Positions 1 to 6,127 of a stretch of 12,158 nucleotides of DNA are shown piece after piece (the first letter of the stretch is position 1; each line of letters opens with the position of its first letter). Origin of the DNA: Planctomycetota bacterium (GTDB lineage: Bacteria; Planctomycetota; Phycisphaerae; Tepidisphaerales; Tepidisphaeraceae); the NCBI GenBank assembly GCA_029777755.1, contig JAKORQ010000298.1, forward strand, positions 1-12,158. Direction: 5' to 3'. Below the pieces are notes generated by a model. It saw only the letters and a list, made by a program, of their open reading frames with translations. It did not search any database and was not told the DNA's origin. A program made the translations under genes and the position numbers.

Positions 1-345
1 AGATTGCTGGGCTTCCCGACTGCCAACTTCGACAACATCGACCAAATTATCCCGGCCGACGGCGTGTACGCCGGCCGCTGCGCAGTCGATGGCGTGACCT
101 ACACCTGCGGCATCAGCATCGGCACCATGCCAACCTTTGAGGGAAACAAACGCCAGGTCGAGGCGCATCTCATCGGCTTTGATGGCGACCTGTATGGGCA
201 GACTCTCGACCTCGAGATTACCCATTTCGTGCGTGACCAGGTCAAGTTCAGCGGCGTTGAACAGCTCAAGCAGAAGATGCGAAGCGACCTTGAGGTCTGC
301 CAGGATCTGGTAAAGCGCGACCTGCGAATACCGGTAATGTCCTGA
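1..345 (+). CDS. ribF: Bifunctional riboflavin kinase / FAD synthetase, C-terminal part (5' truncated by window edge)
   Basis: This is the flavokinase half of RibF, which phosphorylates riboflavin to FMN in the cytoplasm; the FAD synthetase half would lie upstream of the window. The open frame enters at base 1 with R-LGFPTAN, the family's ATP/Mg-binding motif with the conserved Thr of PTAN. It continues with the DGVYAGR strand, a GISIGTMPTFEG segment (NIGTRPTF in most homologues), then VEAHLIGFDGDLYG, which carries the catalytic-domain Glu, and a C-terminal helix containing VRDQVKF. The stop is TGA at 343-345. The TTG at base 4 is an internal Leu codon, not a start. nrnA begins 49 nt downstream on the same strand and the two are probably co-transcribed; ribF and nrnA homologues often sit together in infB/rbfA operons. 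Identity is secure; only the upstream extent is unknown. Confidence 0.93.
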   Translation, partial: RLLGFPTANFDNIDQIIPADGVYAGRCAVDGVTYTCGISIGTMPTFEGNKRQVEAHLIGFDGDLYGQTLDLEITHFVRDQVKFSGVEQLKQKMRSDLEVCQDLVKRDLRIPVMS

Positions 346-394
346 TGCTCTTCGGGTTGATGGACTATGCCTCGGCGAATACTGTCTTAGCCCG

Positions 395-1393
395 ATGAGA
401 GATGAGTACCAGGAGATTGTGGCCGCCCTCGAAGCCTCGAGGCGGGTAATAGTCACCACACATGTTCGGCCGGACGGCGATGCCCTCGGCAGCCTTTCCG
501 CACTGGTCCTGGCGATGCGCAAGAAGAATATCGCCTGCGATGCGCTGCTGCTGAGCCACTGGCCGAGCAAGTACGCCTTCCTCCGCGACCAACTTGGCAT
601 TGAGTATTTCGACGCGGAGAAGGGGTTTCCCGCCGATTTGGATCTCTCCCGGTACGATACACTTCTGGTGGTCGATACCGGCACATGGTCGCAGCTCCCG
701 GGACTGGAAGAGCGCTCGAGCGAACTGCCGAAGAGGAAGCTCGTCATAGACCATCATCTCACGCAGCAGGATTGGGCCGATCACAAGCTGGTGGTTACGG
801 AAGCGGCGGCGGCCGGCGAGGTCGTCTTTGAACTGCTGGAAGAGTGGCGAGTGCCGTTGGATCCGCAAATTGCCACCGCCCTGTTCGTGGCAATCACCAC
901 TGACACCGGCTGGTTCCAGTTCTCCAATACCCGGCCATACACGTTTCGCCTGGCGGCCATGCTCCTGGAAAGGGGCGTCGACATGGACGCCATGTACAAG
1001 CGGATCTATCTGTCCGAGCGGCCTGAACGGGTACGCCTGCAGACCCGGGCGATGCAGTCCCTGGAACTCCTGGGGGCAGGGCGTCTGGCTGTCATGACCA
1101 TCACCAAGCAGGACTTCATCGATACCGGCGCCGGGGTACCCGACACGGAGAACCTGATAAACATCCCGCTGCAAATCGAGGAGGTGCAGGCCTCTGTTTT
1201 GATTACCGAGCCGGTCGACTTCGGCCCGGTGCGCGTGAGCCTGCGGAGCAAGGGAGCTATCGACGTGTCAAAGCTGGCCGAGCAGTTCGGCGGCGGCGGC
1301 CACGCCCGCGCGGCCGGGCTGAAACTGGACGGCTACAGCGTGCAGCAGGCCCATGAGACAGTTGTAAATGCTGTGCTACAGCGCCTCACCTGA
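395..1393 (+). CDS. nrnA: DHH-family phosphoesterase, NrnA-type (nanoRNase / pAp phosphatase)
   Basis: A 332-residue DHH/DHHA1 phosphoesterase. NrnA proteins degrade 2-5 nt RNAs from the end and, in many bacteria, convert 3'-phosphoadenosine 5'-phosphate to AMP, using two Mn ions. The metal-binding motifs are all visible: H23 and RPDGDALG (25-32), VVDTG (92-96), the DHH triad (119-121) and TTDTGWF (168-174). The DHHA1 substrate-binding motif GGGGHARAAG lies at 299-308. Length matches the family (about 310-340). I used the ATG at 395, which gives the expected short lead-in to the first motif; no good Shine-Dalgarno precedes it, as can happen inside an operon. It lies 49 nt after ribF. Family is clear; whether pAp or short RNA is the main substrate cannot be read from the sequence. 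Confidence 0.92.
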   Translation: MRDEYQEIVAALEASRRVIVTTHVRPDGDALGSLSALVLAMRKKNIACDALLLSHWPSKYAFLRDQLGIEYFDAEKGFPADLDLSRYDTLLVVDTGTWSQLPGLEERSSELPKRKLVIDHHLTQQDWADHKLVVTEAAAAGEVVFELLEEWRVPLDPQIATALFVAITTDTGWFQFSNTRPYTFRLAAMLLERGVDMDAMYKRIYLSERPERVRLQTRAMQSLELLGAGRLAVMTITKQDFIDTGAGVPDTENLINIPLQIEEVQASVLITEPVDFGPVRVSLRSKGAIDVSKLAEQFGGGGHARAAGLKLDGYSVQQAHETVVNAVLQRLT

Positions 1394-1444
1394 CCTTCCC
1401 CCGGGGCAGCCTGATGTATGGAAGATCTACTTGAATGATCCGAA

Positions 1445-1479
1445 AAAGAAAAGCCCCGCAGTTGTTGCCGCGGGGCTTT
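1445..1479 (-). terminator. Intrinsic terminator of the tRNA-Gln gene, possibly bidirectional
   Basis: A 10-bp perfect stem (1450-1459 with 1470-1479, sequence AAAGCCCCGC on the plus strand) encloses a 10-nt loop. On the minus strand the stem is followed directly by a T-rich run (TTTTCTTTTTC), typical of a Rho-independent terminator for the tRNA ending at 1483. On the plus strand the stem ends in TTT only, so it may also stop nrnA transcripts, less efficiently. Confidence 0.85.
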
Positions 1480-1482
1480 AAG

Positions 1483-1553
1483 CTGGGGATCTAGGATTCG
1501 AACCTAGACAAGCAGATCCAGAGTCTGCTGTGCTACCGTTACACCAATCCCCA
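1483..1553 (-). tRNA. tRNA-Gln, anticodon CUG
   Basis: Read on the minus strand, the sequence folds into a complete cloverleaf. It has a 7-bp acceptor stem (TGGGGAT with ATCCCCA), a 3-bp D stem GTG/CAC around TAACGGTAG, a 5-bp anticodon stem GCAGA/TCTGC, the loop CTCTGGA (anticodon CTG after the invariant T33), a 4-nt variable loop, and a CTAGG/CCTAG T-stem with loop TTCGAAT. The discriminator base is G at 1483. CCA is not encoded and must be added after transcription. The weak U-A first pair of the acceptor stem is typical of tRNA-Gln. The gene is divergent from rplU, with about 200 bp between them. Its own promoter was not clearly identified, although a TAAGAT hexamer lies upstream near 1580. 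Confidence 0.95.
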
Positions 1554-1656
1554 AGCTGTTTGTTAGCTCACTATTTCTATCTTACGTTGGGCAGGCGGTA
1601 GCGGCTTGCTCAACGATGGGCGGCATTCTGCCACCAAATCCTCTTTTTTGCAAGGC

Positions 1657-1684
1657 TTGACAACACGACAGATGCAAAGACAAT
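1657..1684 (+). promoter_or_regulatory. Candidate sigma70-type promoter of rplU
   Basis: A perfect TTGACA (1657-1662) is followed after 16 nt by GACAAT (1679-1684), a 4/6 match to TATAAT. Transcription would begin near 1691 and give a 5' leader of about 68 nt containing a perfect tandem 10-bp duplication (1701-1720). Seen by eye only. Confidence 0.55.
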
Positions 1685-1758
1685 CTGCCACTCTTTACGA
1701 GATTGAGCCTGATTGAGCCTGCCGCCAACGCGCGGGCGACCGAGGAGAAAGCAAAACA

Positions 1759-2070
1759 ATGTACGCGATTGTTGAAGAAGGCGGAAAACAGTACAAGGTC
1801 ACCACGGGCGATCTGCTCCTGATTGACCGCAAGGTCGCCGAGGGTGAGAAGACCATCACTCTTGAGCGCGTGCTGTTGGTAGGTGGCGAGGGCGAGCCGA
1901 AGATCGGCCAGCCCGTTGTGCAGGGTGCAACGGTCACGGCCGAGGTGGTCGGCGAAGTTGCCGGCGACAAGATCGTCATCCAGAAGTACAAGCGGCGCAA
2001 GGGCTACCACAAGAAGCAGGGCCATCGCCAGCACTACACGCAGGTCAGGGTCACCGCTATCAACGCCTGA
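1759..2070 (+). CDS. rplU: 50S ribosomal protein L21
   Basis: A 103-residue protein of normal L21 length. L21 binds 23S rRNA in the large subunit. It starts MYAIVEEGGKQYKV, the universal L21 N-terminus, and carries the family signature GDKIVIQKYKRRKGYHKKQG (residues about 69-88) followed by GHRQHYTQVRV. The ATG at 1759 is preceded by AGGAG (1743-1747) with an 11-nt spacer. A TTGACA promoter lies about 100 nt upstream and a strong hairpin terminator starts 29 nt after the stop, so the gene appears monocistronic. That is unusual: in most bacteria rplU is followed by rpmA (L27), often then obgE. No rpmA reading frame is seen here. Identity is certain. Confidence 0.98.
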   Translation: MYAIVEEGGKQYKVTTGDLLLIDRKVAEGEKTITLERVLLVGGEGEPKIGQPVVQGATVTAEVVGEVAGDKIVIQKYKRRKGYHKKQGHRQHYTQVRVTAINA

Positions 2071-2098
2071 TCCCGTAGGCCAAACGAACGATCTGCTC

Positions 2099-2130
2099 GC
2101 ACCCGACCAATCGGTCGGGTGCTTGTGTTT
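2099..2130 (+). terminator. Rho-independent terminator of rplU
   Basis: A perfect 10-bp stem (GCACCCGACC at 2099-2108 with GGTCGGGTGC at 2113-2122) closes an AATC tetraloop and is followed by the T-rich tail TTGTGTTT. It lies 29 nt past the rplU stop codon. Confidence 0.85.
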
Positions 2131-2166
2131 GCGCGCAGATGCTCTGTATGAAAGAACTTGGTAGCA

Positions 2167-2230
2167 GAGGCAGGGAAACCGGAAGTAAGCGATAGCCTCT
2201 CGATGGCGGTCAAATGCGCATCCAATTCGG
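2167..2230 (+). repeat. Partial, internally deleted copy of the intergenic repeat (copy A)
   Basis: This stretch resembles the middle of the copy at 9766-9976. Shared blocks in the same order include GGGAAACCGG against GAGAAACCGG, AAGTAAGCGATAGCCTCTCGA against AAGTAACCGATTAACCTCTCGA, CGGTCAA, and finally CCAATTCG. Relative to that copy it lacks about 22 nt after AAACCGG and another internal piece before CCAATTCG. It lies directly upstream of copy B in the same orientation. I found no coding sense in it. Homology is by eye. Confidence 0.6.
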
Positions 2231-2243
2231 GTTAGGTTTCAGC

Positions 2244-2464
2244 CGATCTACCCAGAGTGGATCGGGCGGTCTCCGCCCGCGGGAGGTAAGGTGATCCTCG
2301 ACGTACGTGCACGATCAGAGCCAGGGAAATCAGACGATGTACATCCCTTCCTCACCACGAAGCGACAAGGTTCCCAATGTTGATATCTCGGTACCGGTCA
2401 ACGTGCATCCTGTGGGCAGACTTCCGTCGATCTGAACTCCCGGGGCTTGAGGACAAGCCGCTGC
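2244..2464 (+). repeat. Intergenic repeat, near full-length copy B
   Basis: About 221 nt, collinear with the copy at 9766-9976. Over 2256-2345 against 9778-9868 I count 68 identical positions in 91 columns. The longest exact match is 16 nt (2272-2287, TCCGCCCGCGGGAGGT). The second half aligns after a roughly 12-nt insertion here and ends in a shared AAGCCGCTGC. It contains a GGGCGG/CCGCCC hairpin (2264-2278) that the other copy preserves through a G-T wobble. It lies between two converging genes, rplU and the kinase, and fills most of the gene-free stretch 2131-2505; nothing else was seen there apart from copy A. It carries no transposase, and no clean terminal repeats or target duplications were found. 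Confidence 0.75.
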
Positions 2465-2505
2465 GCTTGCAGTAGAGCGGCTCTAGCCGTAGCCAGTTGG
2501 GGACA

Positions 2506-3405
2506 TCACATATTCACGCGGGTGTCATCCAGCGGGCAGTTGGAGTCGTCTGCCAAGAGATCAGGCGATATCTGCGGCTTCTGGAGGGTGTGCCGCGCCA
2601 GCTCCAGGCGGGTGATGACCGCATCCATGTCGGCCGGCCGCTTCTGTGGCCTGACCGAGATGCAGTCCATCACCAGGTTAGACAGCGGCAGCGGCACCTT
2701 GGGATTGAGTTGCTGCGGCGTGTCGATGCGATTCTCCAGCAGGAAGCTGTTCTCACCCTTTTTGGTGACCGTGTAAACGGTGGGAACGTGCATAGCCGTC
2801 AGGCAGCAGTAGATGGTGGCCCCGAGATTGTACACGTCCGTCTGTACGGTCACGGGCTTACGGTTGACCTGCTCGGGGGCGATGAAGTCGGGCGTGCCCT
2901 GGATGCGCTCCTTGACGGTGCCAATGGGGCAGCTCTGCCCGAAATCGATCACCTTCACCACGCCCGCGTCATTGCGCAGGACGTTGTTGGGCTTCATGTC
3001 GCAGTGGACGTAGCCCATGGTGTGCATTGCCTTAAGACCTTGCGCCACCTGGAGGAACGTCTCAATTGTGTCCAGGACCGAACGCGGGGGGCGGATATCG
3101 AGGGTGTGCCCCTCGACATACTCCATCAACAGGAACGCCTCGGCGATCTTCAGCATCATCTTCCTGTTGATCTTCAGGTCGTAGGTGCGCCGCAGGTTGG
3201 GGTGGTTGAACTGCCGGCTGATCTCGAACTCCGTCTCCATCTGCTCGATGAAGCGGATGTCCTTCTGGATGGAGCGTACCACGTGCTTAAGGGCGAAGAT
3301 TCGCTGGGTGGTCGGATCCAGTACGCGGTAGATGGTGCTTCGAGCGCCTTCGCCCAGGCATTCGAGCACGTCATAATTCAGCAGCTTGGTGGGGAGTGCC
3401 GCCAT
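2506..3405 (-). CDS. Soluble serine/threonine protein kinase (Hanks type), non-RD
   Basis: A 299-residue protein that is essentially one kinase domain. The G-loop GEGARSTIYRV (18-28) and the ATP-anchoring Lys in FALK (K40) are followed by the catalytic loop HCDMKPNN (134-141; D136, K138, N141). DFG is at 154-156 and the activation segment ends GTPDFIAPEQ (170-179). All phosphotransfer residues are present, so it should be active. The Arg of the usual HRD is Cys, making it a non-RD kinase, and the third Gly of the G-loop is Ser. There is no transmembrane helix, PASTA, WD40 or other sensor domain; the C-terminus is a short acidic tail. The ATG at 3405 has no convincing Shine-Dalgarno. The permease lies 233 nt upstream on the same strand. 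Substrate and signal are unknown. Confidence 0.9.
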   Translation of the reverse strand: MAALPTKLLNYDVLECLGEGARSTIYRVLDPTTQRIFALKHVVRSIQKDIRFIEQMETEFEISRQFNHPNLRRTYDLKINRKMMLKIAEAFLLMEYVEGHTLDIRPPRSVLDTIETFLQVAQGLKAMHTMGYVHCDMKPNNVLRNDAGVVKVIDFGQSCPIGTVKERIQGTPDFIAPEQVNRKPVTVQTDVYNLGATIYCCLTAMHVPTVYTVTKKGENSFLLENRIDTPQQLNPKVPLPLSNLVMDCISVRPQKRPADMDAVITRLELARHTLQKPQISPDLLADDSNCPLDDTRVNM

Positions 3406-3481
3406 GAAGTTTTCACTTAACTACTCAAACACCAGAACCTGGTGCCTGGCTACGGTGCCTACCGCCAGCCAAGTCTACGCA

Positions 3482-3511
3482 ATCATAACCCCTCTGATAC
3501 CCGGGTTTCGA
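3482..3511 (-). promoter_or_regulatory. Weak candidate promoter for the kinase gene
   Basis: On the minus strand TCGAAA (3506-3511) and TATGAT (3482-3487) are separated by 18 nt, about 75 nt upstream of the kinase start. The -10 matches 5/6 and the -35 4/6. The rest of the 233-nt gap (3406-3638) shows no gene, and no convincing terminator behind the permease. Confidence 0.25.
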
Positions 3512-3638
3512 TATTTCGGGGATCCCCAGCGGCATTGTTCGCTAGCCCGGGAACACGGAGTCACATTGCACCGCTGATCGTACCGTAAATCCCATGGGTT
3601 GCCAAGCTTAACGTTCGCCGCCATGGCAATAGTTTAGC

Positions 3639-4829
3639 CTATTGGTTCGCCCGACCACGCTGTATCAGAACCGCACCTATAACAATCACTCCTTTCACCA
3701 GACCATGCAGGTATGGTGATATGTTAAGCATATTGAGCATATTACTGATAACGCCAAGAATCAGCACGCCCACTACAGTTCCAAAAATCGTTCCGGAACC
3801 GCCGCGCATGCTTGTCCCGCCGATCACCACGGCCGCGATGGCGTCAAGCTCGTAAAGCTGTCCCGAGCTGCTGGATGCCACACTGTTGAACCGCGAAGCC
3901 TGTAGCAGGGCGGCGATACCAGTAAGCAGGCCCATCAATAGGTAGGTAAGCAGCTTCACCCCCTCGACGTTGATGGCCGAGTAACGTGCCGCCTGTTCAT
4001 TACAGCCGATGGCGATGACATACCGCCCATAGCGGGTGCGACGGAGGATGATCCAGGTGATCAGGATCAGGGCGAAAAAGACAATCACCGGGTAGCCGAT
4101 CTGGAGCGGAACCCCTTCCCGCACCTCGATCCAGGGGATGTTGATCCCCCGTTGGCCCAGATACCGGAAAGTCCACGCGGCCGCGTCCGCTCCCGGGGCA
4201 ATCTCCGAGGGTCGGATTCCCGCATCCGGGCGAAACTCGCCGGCATCCACCATGGCGACGGCGATGGAGCGATAGGCCGCCATAGTGCCCAAGGTGGCGA
4301 TGAATGGCGCCAGCCGCCCTCGCGAGATCAGTAAGCCATTCAGTAACCCGCCGATTGCCCCCAGCAGCACGATGAGCGAGCTTCCCAGCAGCAGGGCAGT
4401 CATCGGGTCGCCAGCCATCCCCATGCCCACGAACTGCTTGGCCAGCCAGACACGGAAGGCGCTGTCGGCGTTGAATGCCATCGATTGGTCGCCGGCCATC
4501 TGCTCAGCCCGGCGGATGATGTTCTCCGCCGCGAAGGCGGTGTTCATCGTCCAGATGCCCACGCCCCCGGCCAGTGCCACCAGCGAGCCCACGGACAGGT
4601 CGATCCCGCCGAGGATGATCACGAACGTCATGCCCAGCGCCAAGATCCCGATTGGGGCATTCTGGCGCAGGATGTTGGCGATATTTGCTGGGGTAAGGAA
4701 ACTCTCAGATTCCGAGGCGGTGTACGCCACGAGGATAATCAACGCCACGAGCGGGCCAAACCGTTGCAGGAAGGTTCGCCAATCAAAGGCTCGGCGTTTT
4801 TCTAGTCCAAGCTCGCTCATCGGCCGCAT
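3639..4829 (-). CDS. ABC transporter permease, RbsC-like (sugar or related solute uptake)
   Basis: A 396-residue inner-membrane permease of the ribose/xylose/galactose family (BPD_transp_2). Diagnostic segments are GMTFVIILGGIDLSVGS (66-82), the ATPase-contact region GCNEQAARYSAINVEGVK starting at residue 275, DAIAAVVIGGTSMRGGSG, and the C-terminal GVLILGVISNMLNMLNISPY. Many hydrophobic helices are visible, the first near 27-36. It is about 75 residues longer than E. coli RbsC; the extra length lies in two hydrophilic loops, about residues 95-140 and 210-240. The ATG at 4829 is preferred over one three codons later because GGGAG lies 8 nt upstream of it. No ATPase (RbsA) or periplasmic binding protein is adjacent, so its partners must be encoded elsewhere. 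Substrate cannot be named. Confidence 0.9.
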   Translation of the reverse strand: MRPMSELGLEKRRAFDWRTFLQRFGPLVALIILVAYTASESESFLTPANIANILRQNAPIGILALGMTFVIILGGIDLSVGSLVALAGGVGIWTMNTAFAAENIIRRAEQMAGDQSMAFNADSAFRVWLAKQFVGMGMAGDPMTALLLGSSLIVLLGAIGGLLNGLLISRGRLAPFIATLGTMAAYRSIAVAMVDAGEFRPDAGIRPSEIAPGADAAAWTFRYLGQRGINIPWIEVREGVPLQIGYPVIVFFALILITWIILRRTRYGRYVIAIGCNEQAARYSAINVEGVKLLTYLLMGLLTGIAALLQASRFNSVASSSSGQLYELDAIAAVVIGGTSMRGGSGTIFGTVVGVLILGVISNMLNMLNISPYLHGLVKGVIVIGAVLIQRGRANQ

Positions 4830-4837
4830 TGGAACGT

Positions 4838-4842
4838 CTCCC
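4838..4842 (-). promoter_or_regulatory. Ribosome-binding site deciding the permease start
   Basis: GGGAG on the minus strand with an 8-nt spacer to the ATG at 4829. It favours the longer form of the permease over the in-frame ATG at 4820. Confidence 0.6.
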
Positions 4843-4944
4843 AGCCGAGCTTGTCAATGAGAGCGGACGCGTGCGACGTGGGGTTTGTTGAGTATGTGGC
4901 CTTGGTTTGGCGCATGGGTAGGCCGCGAATAGGATGAATCGCCG

Positions 4945-5871
4945 ATGGATCCTGTGAACGCCGCGAGAATGTGGATGCTGCTGAAGGCCGAGCGGGCCAT
5001 GGGGTTGGAGAGCGTTCGGGGGAAAGTTCCTCTTCAGATACGTGCCGTCACGCCGCAGATGGCATCGTCTCCGGCACCCGGGGGATCAGCTCCGGCGCCG
5101 CCGCGACGCCCGGCTGCCGCTGCGGTGCCGCCAAGGCCTGTCGCTCCCCCGCGGCAACGTACTGAGCCTCAGCCCGCACCGCCACCGCCGGCGATGTCAT
5201 CCGTACCGCCCCGGCCGGCGCCGGTAAGCGCCTTGCAGCAGATGCCCTCGGTATCCAGCGGGGTTTCGCTCCCGATCGAGGAGCGCGCCAGGATCCTGGA
5301 TGCCCTCAACAATGAGCAGGTTAGAGGCTGCACCAAGTGCCGCCTGCACGTCCAGCGCAAGAACACCGTCTTTGGGGAAGGCGCCCTCGATGCCTCGCTG
5401 ATGTTCATTGGAGAAGGACCGGGCGAGACCGAGGACGAGACCGGCCGGCCGTTCGTCGGGCGAGCAGGGCAACTGCTAACCAAGATGATCGCGGCGATGG
5501 GGCTGCGGCGTGATCAGGTTTACATTGCCAATGTCGTGAAGTGCCGCCCGCCGGGCAATCGCACCCCAGCGCCGGATGAAGTTGGAACGTGCACGCCATA
5601 CCTCGTGCAGCAGATTCTGACCATCCGGCCAAAGGTGATCGTGACGCTTGGGTTGCCTGCAACACAGTACATCCTTTCCTCCACCCGGCCGATGCGGGAG
5701 TTGCGCGGCAACTGGCATGAGTGGCACGGCATCAAGGTCATGCCCACTTATCATCCATCCTACGTTTTGCGCAGCTACACACCGCAGGTGCGTGGTGCGG
5801 TCTGGAGTGACCTTCAGAAGGTCATGCACGAACTGGGACTGACTTCCAGTGCCCAGCAATTTTCACGCTAG
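4945..5871 (+). CDS. Uracil-DNA glycosylase, family 4 (Fe-S UDG) with a Pro-rich N-terminal extension
   Basis: A 308-residue protein. Residues about 110-308 form a family 4 UDG, which removes uracil from DNA after cytosine deamination. Four Cys suited to bind the [4Fe-4S] cluster are present: C129 and C132 (GCTKC), C200 (VVKCRPP) and C216. The active-site motif GEGPGETEDETGRPFVG runs from 156 to 172, followed by GNRTPAPDE, and the DNA-binding motif HPSYVLR is at 270-276. Residues about 40-105 are a low-complexity Pro/Ala/Arg linker, with a short helical N-terminus (3-25) before it; this layout is common in family members of some phyla but roughly 100 residues longer than the compact Thermus enzyme. 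The ATG at 4945 follows AGGA about 10 nt upstream. It is divergent from the permease across 115 bp. Confidence 0.93.
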   Translation: MDPVNAARMWMLLKAERAMGLESVRGKVPLQIRAVTPQMASSPAPGGSAPAPPRRPAAAAVPPRPVAPPRQRTEPQPAPPPPAMSSVPPRPAPVSALQQMPSVSSGVSLPIEERARILDALNNEQVRGCTKCRLHVQRKNTVFGEGALDASLMFIGEGPGETEDETGRPFVGRAGQLLTKMIAAMGLRRDQVYIANVVKCRPPGNRTPAPDEVGTCTPYLVQQILTIRPKVIVTLGLPATQYILSSTRPMRELRGNWHEWHGIKVMPTYHPSYVLRSYTPQVRGAVWSDLQKVMHELGLTSSAQQFSR

Positions 5872-6127
5872 ACCACCACTTGTAGAGCCATTTTCGTGAA
5901 AGACTCGACAGGTTGTGGTGTCCGGTTTTTGGCTCACCCTGGCGGTGTTCAATTCGTCAACCATGCAGTTGCAACGAACGTCAGGTCGTGATACTCAAGG
6001 GAGATTCTGCGGCGGATTTCACGCGGTTTTCATGCGAAGTTCCCGGCGATGCCCGTGCGGCGCAGCAGGTGAACGGCTGTGGGATGTTTAGTTAATGTAA
6101 GGTAGCTGGAAGGATCGAATCAGGGAC

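Noticed and set aside
2456..2482. AGCCGCT/AGCGGCT hairpin as a terminator for the kinase gene
   Set aside because: Loop of 13 nt, no T tract on the minus strand, and the right arm is not conserved in repeat copy C.
2497..3420. Long plus-strand open frame opposite the kinase gene
   Set aside because: Its codons mirror a clear kinase on the other strand; no domain is recognisable and it is a by-product of high G+C coding.
5969..5990. TTGCAA and GATACT as a dnaA promoter
   Set aside because: The 15-nt spacer is too short and both boxes are only 4/6; no reliable dnaA promoter could be named.
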